A stretch of DNA of 64,000 nucleotides, taken from assembly GCF_029392315.1 (NCBI RefSeq), contig NZ_CP113939.1:1364001-1428000 (forward strand), given 5' to 3'. This DNA comes from Bifidobacterium sp. ESL0690. GTDB taxonomy: Bacteria > Actinomycetota > Actinomycetes > Actinomycetales > Bifidobacteriaceae. Numbering within the stretch: the first letter of the stretch is position 1; each line of letters starts with the position of its first letter. Below are positions 1 to 9,360 of the stretch, in pieces. The translations under genes were made by a program, and so were the position numbers. A model generated the notes under the pieces. The model was not told where the DNA came from. It saw only the letters and a list, made by a program, of their open reading frames with translations, and made no database searches.

Positions 1-978
1 AGTGCCGGTGCCAGAGCCATTGGAGGTTGACCCGCTTTGCGTGCCGGAATCGGAGGTGGAGCCGGAATTGTTCTGGTTGGTGGTGCTGTTGTTCTTCTGA
101 GTGCCGCTGTCGGTTTTCTGGCTGCCATCGGTCGAGTTGTTGCCAGAATCGTCCTGTTGCTTGCGGTTCTTCGTGGCCGAGTTGGTGACGATGTTGCGCA
201 CCACGTCATCGGTGCCTTGCCCCTTGGTGGCCAGCGAGATGATGCCTGCCGTAATGCCGACCGCGACCAAGGCGCTCACCACGGCCACGACAATCGCCAG
301 CCGCTTGTAACGCTTCTGCTTCGATGAATCGAAGACGCGGATATGGCCGTCGGCCTGGCCCGGGCCCTTGACCCGTTTGCTGGAACCGGCAATGCTCTTG
401 CCTTGCGCGCCGTTCTTGACCGGTTGCATTACGGCGGTTTTGCCACCGGAAGCGGAAGGCTGCAGAACCTGAGTGGCCTCACCTGGTTTGCTGCCATTTT
501 GGTTCAACTTGCTCTTGCCGTCGGCGCCAACCGCAGGCATCGCCTTGGTCGCGCCTTTCGTGCCATCCTGCGATCCTTCTTGGCCATTACGGGCCAAAGC
601 CGCAAGACTCGTGGACGTGCCGTCGAGACGCAAGGTGGAAGGCGCATGCACATTGTTCGCGGAAACAGTGTTGGCCAATCGCCCGTGATGCTCGGCATCC
701 GAACCGATGACGCGCGTTTCCTCATTCGAACCGGCACCCGCGATATCCTGCTGCGCTGTATCGTCGCCCTGCGGCACGTTTTCCTGCAGCTTCTTGCCGG
801 ATTCGTTGAGCACGTTCTGATAGATTTGCGAAGCCACCGCCGAGACGATGGAACCGACCGCAACACCGATCACGGAACCGGCGATGCCGATTTTCGCCGA
901 CAACAGGAACGAAGTGACCGCAGCAAGCGCACCGGCTATGATCTGCGAGACCGAAATCCCCTTGAAAAAATTCTTCAT
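1..978 (-). CDS. Membrane protein with Ser/Gly/Thr-rich tail, 3' end outside window
   Basis: The frame is open from the ATG at 978 to the window edge (326 codons, no stop), so the C terminus is missing. The first ~60 residues begin MKNFFKGISVSQIIAGALAA and contain two hydrophobic stretches. A long polar linker rich in Q, G, S and K follows. A single strong membrane segment (LAIVVAVVSALVAVGITAGI) lies near residue 225, and the last ~70 visible residues are a low-complexity S/G/T/N/D region. The shape suggests an envelope protein with a disordered extracytoplasmic tail. I do not recognise a catalytic domain and assign no function. An AT-rich gap of about 240 bases separates its start from the transporter gene to the right. 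Confidence 0.7.
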   Translation of the reverse strand, partial: MKNFFKGISVSQIIAGALAAVTSFLLSAKIGIAGSVIGVAVGSIVSAVASQIYQNVLNESGKKLQENVPQGDDTAQQDIAGAGSNEETRVIGSDAEHHGRLANTVSANNVHAPSTLRLDGTSTSLAALARNGQEGSQDGTKGATKAMPAVGADGKSKLNQNGSKPGEATQVLQPSASGGKTAVMQPVKNGAQGKSIAGSSKRVKGPGQADGHIRVFDSSKQKRYKRLAIVVAVVSALVAVGITAGIISLATKGQGTDDVVRNIVTNSATKNRKQQDDSGNNSTDGSQKTDSGTQKNNSTTNQNNSGSTSDSGTQSGSTSNGSGTGT

Positions 979-1215
979 GATTCTCAAGGATAACGAAACG
1001 AAATTGGAAAACGCTGATAACCGACCAAAACCTTGCCGAACGCTTACAGCCAGGGAGACTTATATTACAAATCTTTGGTTTCTGCAAGCAGTATAGTCTA
1101 GTTTAATAGTTATTATCGATATCGAATTCCATTATTGAACTTGACGACCTTACGCTCTACAAGACAGGCTCGGTACAGATTCATCGCGATTGCACCACGT
1201 CAGGCACCATAACAG

Positions 1216-2226
1216 CTACTTCTTGCGCAGATCATGGACCCAATCCTCCACTCTACGAAACAGGTCGACGATTACGGAACGGCGCACAATGGACATGAGC
1301 ACCGCGAGGAAAATCAACGCGAAACCGGCCAAGGTCGAGAAAGTCAATGTCGATCCCCAGAAAAGTATGGAAAACAGTTCTGAGAACAGGCTTTCAGTGC
1401 ACATCACCACGGAAGCTGATGATGCCGAGACGTGCGCCAGACCAATGTTCTGCATGAGCTGCGCCAAGGTTGTGGCGCCGATGAACAGGTAAAGGAAGCT
1501 CACGACGATTTTCGGTTCCAGCCATGTGGCGTTTGGCGCAGGTTCGGTGAAAATCGCACCGATGAAAAACAGTACGGCGGAAACGGCCATCTCCACAAAA
1601 GTGACAGTGATGGCGCTGAATTTCTTGGAATAGACGCCGAGATAGGTCAGGTTAAAGGAAAAAACCACGGCACAACCAATGGTGAGCCAATCACCTTTAG
1701 ACAGAGAAAGCGAAAATCCACCCGGCTTGAGGGCCACCAAACCAACTCCTGCCAAACAAATCACGCCAGCGATGACGTTGATGTTATGGGGTCTGCTTTT
1801 GCTGACGAACCATGATGCGAACGGTGTCAGCACACAATAGACGGCCGTAAGGAACGCGCTTCTGCCAGGATCGATGGTCAACAGACCCTTGGTTTGCAGA
1901 ACCATAGTTGCCCAATAGCTGACACCGGTGAGCAAAGCCGGCAACAGAATCGACCTGTTCAAAGCAGGAATGATCCGCTTGTGGAAAAGGGCCAGCATTA
2001 TCAGGCACGCTCCGCCGGTACGCATTCCCATCATCCATTGAGGGGATATCGCAGTCATCGTAATTTTGGAAACCAGATAGCTGCCGCCCCAAAGCGCTGC
2101 GCAACACAGCAGCATAAGGCGGGCCAGGTTGGGCGGGAAATTGCGTGAAAGACGGCTGCGCAGGCCTTGGAAGCCACGGCGTCCGGTGCCTTTTGAGGAA
2201 AGGTAGGCGGCAAACGAATGGGACAT
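1216..2226 (-). CDS. DMT superfamily (EamA-type) transporter
   Basis: The product has about ten hydrophobic segments arranged as two five-helix halves, typical of drug/metabolite transporters of the EamA family in the inner membrane. Recognisable family features are the first helix with LWGGSYLVSK and the second-half segment ending LYLFIGATTLAQLMQNIGL. The substrate cannot be read from sequence. I chose the ATG at 2226 (MSHSFAAYL), which gives 336 residues and has a GGGCGAGG stretch just upstream. An upstream TTG at 2298 would add 24 residues of atypical, charged sequence. The gene stands alone between unrelated genes. Confidence 0.85.
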   Translation of the reverse strand: MSHSFAAYLSSKGTGRRGFQGLRSRLSRNFPPNLARLMLLCCAALWGGSYLVSKITMTAISPQWMMGMRTGGACLIMLALFHKRIIPALNRSILLPALLTGVSYWATMVLQTKGLLTIDPGRSAFLTAVYCVLTPFASWFVSKSRPHNINVIAGVICLAGVGLVALKPGGFSLSLSKGDWLTIGCAVVFSFNLTYLGVYSKKFSAITVTFVEMAVSAVLFFIGAIFTEPAPNATWLEPKIVVSFLYLFIGATTLAQLMQNIGLAHVSASSASVVMCTESLFSELFSILFWGSTLTFSTLAGFALIFLAVLMSIVRRSVIVDLFRRVEDWVHDLRKK

Positions 2227-2709
2227 GAACCTCGCCCTTTTGTGTGTCCCCGGCATGTTCGCGCGTATACCGCCAGCCACGTCGGACCTCTCTTTCAATC
2301 TCCGCCCGCTCAGGGCTTCACAGACCTGCGCTGGCTATGTCTCTCTTCATACCGATATCAGCATCAAACATCAGTCACTTGGCGTCAACAGACATTCAAG
2401 CCAATATGTCGTTATCTAAATTAGGTCATTTTCTGGCGACGACACGCTTAGAAACACAACGAAATCGCGCTGATTTGAACATTTCACGAGTTGATTACAA
2501 TTACGCATTACAATTTTGGATCCTCGTTGCGAATAGACGGAAAAACAATATTTCTGTAATACTTTATTTGTATTACTAAGCAAGTATCATTAAGCATGCT
2601 CGCCTGTCGAAGCGCGGTGAGCAACGTCACACGATTTTGCCAGTGAACGCAGGGTCGAAGACGTAAGATGGAAACGTATAGACAGCAGTTCGATTGAAAG
2701 GACAGCATC
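2227..2709. other. Intergenic region, no gene recognised
   Basis: About 480 bases lie between the divergent transporter and PPOX genes. The right two thirds are AT-rich, consistent with promoters for both flanking genes. I see no convincing open frame, RNA gene or repeat. The short reading frames here lack ribosome-binding sites and have atypical composition. Confidence 0.5.
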
Positions 2710-3114
2710 ATGGCTACTCTTACCCCGGAAATGAAGGAATTCATCAACAACAACCTCGCATGGATCGCGACCGTCAGCAAGGAAGGCCAGCTCGACCTCG
2801 GCCCGAAGATGTCGATGTTCGTGCTCGACGACAACCACCTCGCCTATCACGAGCGCACCGCCGGCCAGCACTACAAGAACCTCGAGGACGGCAGCCCGCT
2901 GGTCATCTGCTTCGCCAACCTGGAGAGCAAGAAGGGCTATCGCTTCCGCGGCAACGTGACCCTGCACTCCGACGACGCGATTTACGACGAGCAGGTCAAG
3001 GTCGCCGAGAAGAACGGCACCAAGAAGCCCGCCACCATCCCGGTGCTTGAGATCACCGAGATTCAGGACCTCTCCGCTGGCGCCAACGCCGGCAAGACCA
3101 TCAGCAAGGACTGA
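2710..3114 (+). CDS. Pyridoxamine 5'-phosphate oxidase-like (PPOX) family protein
   Basis: A 134-residue protein of the split-barrel FMN-binding fold. The N-terminal segment (LAWIATVSKEGQLDLGPK) is the usual first strands, and the middle contains LAYHERTAGQHYKNLEDG, the region that contacts the flavin phosphate in PPOX-type proteins. It is too short to be a PdxH pyridoxine oxidase, so it is more likely a small flavin-dependent oxidoreductase or flavin-binding protein of unknown substrate. A GAAAGGA ribosome-binding site lies 6-7 bases before the ATG. A strong hairpin terminator follows, so it is probably monocistronic. Confidence 0.85.
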   Translation: MATLTPEMKEFINNNLAWIATVSKEGQLDLGPKMSMFVLDDNHLAYHERTAGQHYKNLEDGSPLVICFANLESKKGYRFRGNVTLHSDDAIYDEQVKVAEKNGTKKPATIPVLEITEIQDLSAGANAGKTISKD

Positions 3115-3159
3115 ACGGCAAGGTTTTAGAGACATATCTCTCTACTGAAAATAACATTG

Positions 3160-3195
3160 AAATTGAGGGTTCCAGACACGGGGCCCTCAATTTTT
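3160..3195 (+). terminator. Rho-independent terminator after the PPOX gene
   Basis: A perfect 10-bp stem (AAATTGAGGG at 3160-3169 with CCCTCAATTT at 3184-3193) has a 14-base loop and runs into a T tract. It starts 45 bases after the PPOX stop codon. Confidence 0.85.
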
Positions 3196-3505
3196 ATGCC
3201 ATTCGTGCTTTTGCGTTATCGGCAATTGCTTGTCTGACCTGACAGCAATCGCGGCAAAGCCCCACGCGCTTCTTGAACACCATCGAATCAATGGCCCATC
3301 GCGTTTGAGCCACCAAGATAAGGAACATAGACAATAGACATAAGACAATTCGAGGGCGAAATTTGTCAAGCCTGAGACATAAATATAATTAAGTAGAGTT
3401 GTGTAGTTTGTCGTATTTGTAGTAGTTGTGCTGTCATTGGGTTCCCAAGGGTTTGACACCTGCAAACCAAACCTCACGCAGGAAGTTTTGCATGGAGGAA
3501 CCTAG
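3196..3505. other. Intergenic region upstream of the SRAP gene
   Basis: This stretch after the PPOX terminator has no convincing gene. The 96-codon frame on the minus strand (3187-3477) begins in AT-rich sequence and runs into the terminator. It holds a possible promoter for the SRAP gene: TTGTCA at 3363-3368 and TATAAT at 3384-3389, with a rather short 15-base spacer, leaving a leader of about 110 bases. Confidence 0.4.
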
Positions 3506-4198
3506 ATGTGTAGCAGATTCTCACTTGACCTGGATTGGGATGCCATCGGCGCGGACTTTAAAGTCGAAGAAAGCGATATTTCCGAGGCCACCCTTCCCAG
3601 CAAAACCTTCGTGGTCAAGCCCAAGCAAGACATCGGGCTGATTGTCGAAACCATGGATGGCACCAGGCATCTTCGGGGAGCGAACTGGTCGTTGATCCCG
3701 CGCAACAGCCTTACCGACAATTTATATTACAAGACGCACAACGCCCGTATCGAATCGGCCACAAAAAGCCCGACCTATTGTGAGTCGCTCGACCACATGC
3801 GTGCCATCATCCCCGCTTCGGGCTATTTCGAACCTCATAATCGCCGTCCCTACTATTTCCATGCTCCTGACGACCATGTTCTTGCCTTTGCGGGCTTGTA
3901 TTCGTGGTGGCGGCAAACGCCATCATCGCCATGGAAACTGACCGCGACCATCATGACCTGCGCGGCCAGCGGCGGGACGGAGAAAATTCACAGTCGCATG
4001 CCGATGCTGGTATCGGCCGGTCTCAGGGACCTATGGCTCGACCCTCGACAGAAGGGCTCAGAAATCCTCGAAAGGGTTCACGAGTCCGCGCAACGGCTTT
4101 CACAACGACTTCAGTTCCATGAGGTGGCGCACTTTTCCGGCGACGGGCCGCATATCATCCAGCCGATCAACCGCGAATCGCAGGCAAGTCTGTTCTGA
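3506..4198 (+). CDS. SOS response-associated peptidase family protein (SRAP/YedK/HMCES type)
   Basis: SRAP proteins form a covalent DNA-protein crosslink with abasic sites in single-stranded DNA and shield them from cleavage. The 230-residue product keeps the catalytic set: Cys2 right after the initiator Met (MCSRF), Asn79 in NARIES, Glu109 in GYFEP and His162 in HSRMP. The Cys must be exposed by Met removal, which fixes the start at the ATG at 3506, behind a GGAGG-like site (TGGAGGAACCTAG). The gene stands alone. No LexA-type operator was recognised upstream, so SOS control is not shown. Confidence 0.9.
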   Translation: MCSRFSLDLDWDAIGADFKVEESDISEATLPSKTFVVKPKQDIGLIVETMDGTRHLRGANWSLIPRNSLTDNLYYKTHNARIESATKSPTYCESLDHMRAIIPASGYFEPHNRRPYYFHAPDDHVLAFAGLYSWWRQTPSSPWKLTATIMTCAASGGTEKIHSRMPMLVSAGLRDLWLDPRQKGSEILERVHESAQRLSQRLQFHEVAHFSGDGPHIIQPINRESQASLF

Positions 4199-4333
4199 AA
4201 ACCGCGAAGTAGTGGCGGAGTATGAGTATGAACAACTTATTGATTGCACTATTGAGCGGATTGAGAATACTCTGACAAGACCTATGCAGATAAAGCTACG
4301 AGCCGTTTACACGACGACGTTTGAATTCTCAAG

Positions 4334-5629
4334 CTAATTGGCCCGATGCTCGATGTGAAGCAGGGGTTCGGCACTGCCGCCTTCGTAAATATCGGCATGC
4401 GGTGTCTCGTCGAGGTTCATATCGACGTGTAATTTGGCGCTGCCGTCCCGCGCCTTGACGTCGTAGGCATAATGCCGGTTCTCCAGCAGGGTCGGCTCTG
4501 TGGTGGCGTCAATCATCCACGGGCGCGCGCTTCGCAACCCCGCCAATTGACGGGTAAGCCGGTACATCCATTCGCCGTCATCCGGCAAGCTTTCCGGCGT
4601 GTCCGGATATTCGGGACGAACGATGTCATCGCCACCGACGCCATCGGTTTTCTCACCTTTCATGGCACGCTCGTCGCCGTAATAGATCGAAGGTGTGCCG
4701 CCGACGGTGAAGAGGATGACGGCGGCCAGCGCGAGTTTTTCCTCGTCCTGAATCTGGCTGGCGATCCTGGTGACGTCGTGGTTGCCGATGAACGTCTGCG
4801 GGGTAAAGGTTTCAAGGAACGTGTCGTGACGCTTCAAGCACCAGTCAAGCTCGAAGAAATTGCCGTCCTTGAGGCTGCTCCAGATTGCCTTCCACAGCTC
4901 ATACTGGGTGACGGTATCGATGGTCGAATCACGAACGAACTGGGGAAAGTCGCCGTGGATGGCCTCGCCCATGAACCAGGCGTTGGGCACTTCACGGCGT
5001 ACGCGCGGCAGAACTTTGGCCCAGAATGTCGTCGGTACCGTCATCGCCGCGTCGAGCCTCCAGGCGTCCACGCCCCTGTTCATCCAATGGGCCATCACGT
5101 CGGTTACCAGATCGGCGACGCGAGGCGCATCATGGTTGAAGGTGGGAAGAATCGCGTGACCTTCGAATTTTTCGTAATCCAGCGTCCCGTCTTCGGCCAA
5201 AGAGAAACTGAACATGTCGTCGCCATCATGCCCGACAGGTTTGCCGGCTTCCATTTCATCCTGCGCCCGTTTGAGTTCGCGCTGGAACTCAGGAAAAGCG
5301 CGGCCGACATGGTTGAAGACGCCGTCCAGCATCAGCGCGATGCCACGTTCATGGCACGCCGTGACCAAACGGCCGAACGTCTGATCGTCACCAAGCCGCG
5401 GATCGATTGTGTAGAAATCGACGGTGTCGTAGCCGTGGGTTTCGGAGGTGAAAATAGGGCCGAGCAGCAGGCCGTCACAACCCATGCCTTCCATATAATC
5501 CAGCCAATTGACAAGGCGGTCGAGTCTCGGCACGCACCGACGTTCGGAGTCGGATTGAGGGCGTACCGGTGCCCCGCAGAAACCCAGAGGATAAACCTGC
5601 CACCAGATTCTCCGGCTCATTTCGTTCAT
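4334..5629 (-). CDS. GH13 alpha-amylase family glycosidase
   Basis: A cytoplasmic glycoside hydrolase of family 13 without a signal peptide, about 431 residues. The conserved GH13 blocks are in order: DGVFNH (region I), GVDAWRLDAA with the nucleophile Asp (II), GEAIHG with the acid/base Glu (III) and FIGNHD with the transition-state Asp (IV). The short length and lack of extra domains suit an oligosaccharide-cleaving alpha-glucosidase or amylase. Linkage specificity cannot be assigned. I chose the ATG at 5629 (MNEMSRRIWWQ), which has GAGG five bases upstream; a GTG at 5665 would add 12 residues. It is convergent with the SRAP gene. Confidence 0.88.
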   Translation of the reverse strand: MNEMSRRIWWQVYPLGFCGAPVRPQSDSERRCVPRLDRLVNWLDYMEGMGCDGLLLGPIFTSETHGYDTVDFYTIDPRLGDDQTFGRLVTACHERGIALMLDGVFNHVGRAFPEFQRELKRAQDEMEAGKPVGHDGDDMFSFSLAEDGTLDYEKFEGHAILPTFNHDAPRVADLVTDVMAHWMNRGVDAWRLDAAMTVPTTFWAKVLPRVRREVPNAWFMGEAIHGDFPQFVRDSTIDTVTQYELWKAIWSSLKDGNFFELDWCLKRHDTFLETFTPQTFIGNHDVTRIASQIQDEEKLALAAVILFTVGGTPSIYYGDERAMKGEKTDGVGGDDIVRPEYPDTPESLPDDGEWMYRLTRQLAGLRSARPWMIDATTEPTLLENRHYAYDVKARDGSAKLHVDMNLDETPHADIYEGGSAEPLLHIEHRAN

Positions 5630-5951
5630 CTCACGCCTCGTTTCGTGTCGGATTGCCTTATCCACGGCCGTTCCGTCCCAACTCTACCAGCAGGAAGCCA
5701 AGTAGACAGCGACCTTGGAAAGTCGCCCATGTCAGTATCGCATTGCTGCCGCCGGCCCGAGAACCAATAACATCCGTTTTCGGACCAGTTAACAGAAAGC
5801 ATTTTTCTTGAAAATATAATAAGTATATATAAAACATAATGAAAGCCGCCGAAACGCTTCTCATCACGTGCCAGCGGCTTTCATCCACTGTGATTGCCTC
5901 GCCCGAATTTACATCCGTGCCGCGGCGATCCCGATCAGCGGGAATATCGCG
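5630..5951. other. Intergenic region between GH13 and small helical protein genes
   Basis: About 320 bases upstream of the glycosidase gene and downstream of the small helical protein gene. It contains the hairpin terminator listed at 5841-5882 and an AT-rich segment (about 5810-5840) that may hold the glycosidase promoter. No gene was recognised. Confidence 0.5.
5841..5882 (-). terminator. Terminator downstream of small helical protein gene
   Basis: GAAAGCCGC (5841-5849) pairs with GCGGCTTTC (5874-5882). On the minus strand the stem is followed by the T-rich run ATTATGTTTTATATA, placing it after the gene that ends at 5952. Confidence 0.65.
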
Positions 5952-6206
5952 TCACTTGTTGTCGCGAATCTGCTGCTTGACGGCGTTCTTGGCCTCGGTG
6001 GCCTGCTCCTTGCCTTGAGCTGCTGCGCTTTCGCCCTTCGCCTTGGCCTCATCGGCCTTGTCGGAGAACTTGTCTTTGACGTCATCGGCTTTCTTCTTGG
6101 TGTCGTCGACCACGTCGGCGGCCTTGTCCTTGACGTCGCTCGCGGCCTTACCGAGCTTTTCGCCGGCCTGCTTGGCTGCATCCTTGGCATCATCGAAAAT
6201 ACCCAT
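5952..6206 (-). CDS. Small Lys/Ala/Asp-rich helical protein (LEA/CsbD-like composition)
   Basis: An 84-residue protein starting MGIFDDAKDAAKQAGEKLG and composed almost wholly of K, A, D, E and Q with a regular heptad/11-mer spacing. This predicts one long amphipathic, possibly unfolded helix as in LEA-like or CsbD-like stress proteins. The start is set by AAGGGGAAATCATT just before the ATG at 6206; the longer frame from 6308 lacks such a site. No catalytic motif is present. A role in stress or envelope protection would be a guess from composition only. Confidence 0.75.
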   Translation of the reverse strand: MGIFDDAKDAAKQAGEKLGKAASDVKDKAADVVDDTKKKADDVKDKFSDKADEAKAKGESAAAQGKEQATEAKNAVKQQIRDNK

Positions 6207-6420
6207 AATGATTTCCCCTTGTTGTTCTTTCAGATTCAATCCGCCCGGCCGCCACTGAATGGTGGTTATTTGGCGGCCGGGGTACGAAAACATATCGTTG
6301 CCATACATTTATTATTTTAGCCTATAAATCCATATGTAAGACTAAACACCTACGAATTGTATGACTAATCTAATTGGCTGGGAATCCTAGAAAACAAGGC
6401 AATTTCGATTGAAATACAAA

Positions 6421-7146
6421 TCAGAGCTTCGGATTCTCCCATTCAGGTGTATCGGCGATGGCCGGCCCGTGGTTGTAATCGGAAAGCGCCAAACGCAGCG
6501 GCTTGCCGGCGATGGCGATGGGAATGAGACGGGCCCAGTGCGCGTTGCGCATCGAGAAGACCGCCGAATTGGAGTCGGCATCGTTATCCGCGTTGAGCAG
6601 AGTGCGCACCGTATCGGCGATGCAGGCGCCATGTGAGAAAACGTAGAGGTCGGTATCCGCTTCGGCCTTGTCTGCCCATTCGGCGATGGCCTGCGTGGCA
6701 CGAAGCCCCACGTGCTTGTCCGGTTCGACGTTGTGCTTGAGCTCACCGCCCTCACCATGAAGCCAAGAGGTGAAATCCTCGGGATACTTCTCCATGATTT
6801 CGCGGGTCGCCTGACCTTCCCAGTCCCCGTAGTGGCGTTCGCGCACATGCGGATCAGGATGGACCTCCTCACCGATCAGGTCGGCGAAGGCGTGGGCTGT
6901 GGCCATGGCACGGCCCAGATCGGAAGCGACAATCAAGCGATGGCGCTGTTGGTCTTTCTGGTTATCGACGTATAGTTCCTTCAACGCGCGGCCTGTCTGA
7001 TGGACCTGCCAATTGCCGACCTCATCGAGTGGAATGTCGGTGACACCTTGAATACGGCCGGAAGCGTTGTAGGCGGTACGTCCGTGGCGAACCAAAGTAA
7101 GCGAGCGAACGTGGACGTTGGGATCGAATACAGTACTGAAATCCAT
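6421..7146 (-). CDS. Histidine phosphatase family protein (phosphoglycerate mutase-like)
   Basis: A 241-residue member of the histidine phosphatase superfamily. The phospho-accepting RHG motif is in LVRHGRTAYNASGRIQG (from about residue 18), a second conserved block is RERHYGDWEG, and the second catalytic His is in VFSHGACI. The family includes cofactor-dependent mutases and many small-molecule phosphatases. The sequence does not decide the substrate, and glycolytic Gpm is unlikely given the overall divergence. TAGGAGTTAAACG precedes the ATG. It lies about 110 bases downstream of rsfS on the same strand and may be co-transcribed. Confidence 0.88.
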   Translation of the reverse strand: MDFSTVFDPNVHVRSLTLVRHGRTAYNASGRIQGVTDIPLDEVGNWQVHQTGRALKELYVDNQKDQQRHRLIVASDLGRAMATAHAFADLIGEEVHPDPHVRERHYGDWEGQATREIMEKYPEDFTSWLHGEGGELKHNVEPDKHVGLRATQAIAEWADKAEADTDLYVFSHGACIADTVRTLLNADNDADSNSAVFSMRNAHWARLIPIAIAGKPLRLALSDYNHGPAIADTPEWENPKL

Positions 7147-7255
7147 CGTTTAACTCCTAAAATACTGATGGAATGGTCTTAATGAAAATGTTAGACCGCA
7201 AACGTTCGTCTATCGGCTGACATGCCACACGTTTCAAGCGCGCCTGACGAGTTGT

Positions 7256-7669
7256 CTACTCGCCGACAGATTCGTTTTGCGTCATTTCGTCTGCGTCAGC
7301 CGTGTTGGGAAGCTGAAGGTCGATGGCCGGGCAATCCTGCCAAAGCCGCTCGAGGTCGTAGTAGCTGCGTTCTTCCTCGTGCATGATATGGATGACGAAA
7401 TCGCCGTAATCGAGTAGCACCCAGCGGGCTTCATCGAGGCCTTCGCGGCTGCGCGGCTCGAGCTTGCCGCCCTTGGTGTACAGCTCTTTTTCGACTTCCT
7501 CGGCCACGGCCAGAACCTGCCGTTCGCTGGAAGCGGTGGCGATGAGCATGGCATCGGTGATGGCGATGGGGCCGGTGACGTCGAAGGCGACGATATCGGT
7601 GGCCTTCACCCGGTCGGCCGCCACTGCTGCCAGACGCAGGGCCTCAATCGTGGATTGCAATGCTGCCAT
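7256..7669 (-). CDS. rsfS: Ribosomal silencing factor RsfS
   Basis: RsfS (DUF143/Iojap family) binds ribosomal protein uL14 on the 50S subunit and blocks joining with the 30S when nutrients are scarce. The 137-residue product has the expected N-terminal helix, the core ATDIVAFDVTGPIAITDAMLIATASSE and the signature WVLLDYGDFVIHIMHEEERSYYDLERLW. A short acidic tail follows. It starts only three bases after the glmU stop codon, so the two genes are almost surely one transcript. Confidence 0.95.
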   Translation of the reverse strand: MAALQSTIEALRLAAVAADRVKATDIVAFDVTGPIAITDAMLIATASSERQVLAVAEEVEKELYTKGGKLEPRSREGLDEARWVLLDYGDFVIHIMHEEERSYYDLERLWQDCPAIDLQLPNTADADEMTQNESVGE

Positions 7670-7672
7670 AAA

Positions 7673-9055
7673 TCAACGCTCCCATTCGGGCTTCCAGCCC
7701 TCTACTACGTGTTGTGTGTTTTCCGAATATACCATCGAATCGTCCGGCACCGCGTGGCGGATGACGGAACCTGCTCCGGTGGTGACGTTGTCGCCGACCT
7801 CAACTGGCGCGACGAACAGGTTGCCGGCACCGACGTGGACGTTCGAGCCAATGTGGGTGCGGTTCTTGTGTACTCCGTCATAGTTGGCGGAAATGGTGCC
7901 GCCTCCAATGTTGGTGTTCTCCCCCAGCTCGGCGTCGCCCATATAGCTCAGGTGCGGCACCTTGGTGCCTGCGCCGATATGCGCCTTCTTCATTTCGACG
8001 AACGCACCGGCCTTGGTACCCTTTTCGAGCACGTTGCCCGGACGCAGATACGTCCATGGGCCGATATTGGCGTCGGGGCCGATATGCGTTTCCTGCACAC
8101 GGCTGCGCTCCACAATGGCTCCGGCCTCGATATGAGCATCAATCAGCGTGGTATACGGCCCGATGACGGCGTTTTCGGCAACAGTGCTGTGCCCCTGAAG
8201 GAAGGAGCCCGGCAGCACGGTGACGTCCTGGGCCAGTTCGACGTTGTCTTCGATCCATGTGGTTTCCGGATCAAGAATCGTGACGCCCTCACGCATCCAT
8301 TCCTCGCAGATACGAAGGTTGTGCTTGCGGGCAAGGTGGGCCAGCTGCAAACGGTCGTTGACGCCTTCAACGCTCAGGGCGTCAGGAGCGGCGAACGCAC
8401 CAACCTTGCCGGTCTTCCTAGCGCTTTCCAACGCATCAGTGAGATAAAACTCACCTTGTGCGTTCTGCGAATCGAGCCCTTGGACGGCACGCGCGAGCAC
8501 GGCGGCGTCAAAAACGTAAACCGAAGTATTGATCTCGTGAACGGCGAGCTCGCTGCTGTTTGCATCCTTCTGCTCGACGATGCGCAACACGCTGCCGTCG
8601 CTGTCACGGATGATACGGCCATAGCCCGTGGCGTCGTCGAGGTTGGCGGTGAGCACGGTGGCATCGTTGCCGCTGGCCTTGTGGAACGCAAGCAAAGCGT
8701 CGAGCGTGGCAGTATCGAGCAATGGCATATCGCTGGCTGCGACGAGCACCGGGCCGGTGAGCTGCCCGTCGGAATCAAGCTGCTTCATCGCGCACTGCAC
8801 GGCGCGACCAGTGCCTGGAATGTCGTCCTGCTGCACGATTTCGACGTGCTCGTTGTAGCTTTGCGCGGCTTTGGCTACGCGTTCGGCCTGATAATGCACG
8901 ACCACGGCAAGCGTTTCGGGATCAAGCGCGGAAATGGAGCTCATCACGCGCTCGAGGAAGGTCTTGCCGGCTAGTTGGTGAAGCACTTTCGGCTTGGACG
9001 AACGCATGCGCGTGCCTTCGCCGGCCGCGAGAATGATTGCAGCACTCAATGCCAT
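7673..9055 (-). CDS. glmU: Bifunctional UDP-N-acetylglucosamine pyrophosphorylase / glucosamine-1-phosphate N-acetyltransferase
   Basis: GlmU makes UDP-GlcNAc, the precursor of peptidoglycan, from glucosamine-1-phosphate in two steps: acetyl transfer from acetyl-CoA and uridylyl transfer from UTP. The 460-residue protein begins with the nucleotidyltransferase signature LAAGEGTRMRSSKPKVLH (residues ~10-27) and has a C-terminal left-handed beta-helix of hexapeptide repeats with the acetyltransferase block HLSYMGDAELGENTNIGGGT. Length matches the family. It lies downstream of a tRNA-Gln gene and directly upstream of rsfS. Confidence 0.97.
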   Translation of the reverse strand: MALSAAIILAAGEGTRMRSSKPKVLHQLAGKTFLERVMSSISALDPETLAVVVHYQAERVAKAAQSYNEHVEIVQQDDIPGTGRAVQCAMKQLDSDGQLTGPVLVAASDMPLLDTATLDALLAFHKASGNDATVLTANLDDATGYGRIIRDSDGSVLRIVEQKDANSSELAVHEINTSVYVFDAAVLARAVQGLDSQNAQGEFYLTDALESARKTGKVGAFAAPDALSVEGVNDRLQLAHLARKHNLRICEEWMREGVTILDPETTWIEDNVELAQDVTVLPGSFLQGHSTVAENAVIGPYTTLIDAHIEAGAIVERSRVQETHIGPDANIGPWTYLRPGNVLEKGTKAGAFVEMKKAHIGAGTKVPHLSYMGDAELGENTNIGGGTISANYDGVHKNRTHIGSNVHVGAGNLFVAPVEVGDNVTTGAGSVIRHAVPDDSMVYSENTQHVVEGWKPEWER

Positions 9056-9152
9056 ATCTACTCCAATTCCGGTGTCTCAAAAGCGAGGCACACTCCCACA
9101 TATGCAAATCGGCTGGTATCCGATGCACGGAATCAGCCGACTTGAACTTGAG

Positions 9153-9223
9153 TTCCTCCACCTGGATTCGAACCAAGACTAAGGGTTCCAAAGACCCGTG
9201 TGCTGCCTTTACACCATGGAGGA
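9153..9223 (-). tRNA. tRNA-Gln (anticodon TTG)
   Basis: Read on the minus strand, the cloverleaf folds with acceptor TCCTCCA/TGGAGGA, a D stem GTG/CAC, an anticodon arm whose 7-base loop CTTTGGA places TTG at positions 34-36, and a T arm CTTGG-TTCGAAT-CCAGG. The discriminator is A and CCA is not encoded. The first anticodon-stem pair is a C-T mismatch, but the rest is sound. It sits between prs and glmU. Confidence 0.93.
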
Positions 9224-9360
9224 ATAGCGCGGCCGTAAGACCGAACCGATTTTCTATTATGCTGGCTGCTGTTGACAACACGACACGCATAAGCGCGGAT
9301 CGTGGGGCGTTACCGCCCACGCAGCCAGCCACATCTGGCACAAAGCCTTACGCCGCCGTA

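Noticed and set aside
2590..3135. 181-codon minus-strand frame opposite the PPOX gene
   Set aside because: The plus-strand gene has a good ribosome-binding site, family motifs and a terminator. The antisense product has no family features.
3187..3477. 96-codon minus-strand frame before the SRAP gene
   Set aside because: No ribosome-binding site; the frame begins in low-complexity AT-rich DNA and ends inside a terminator.
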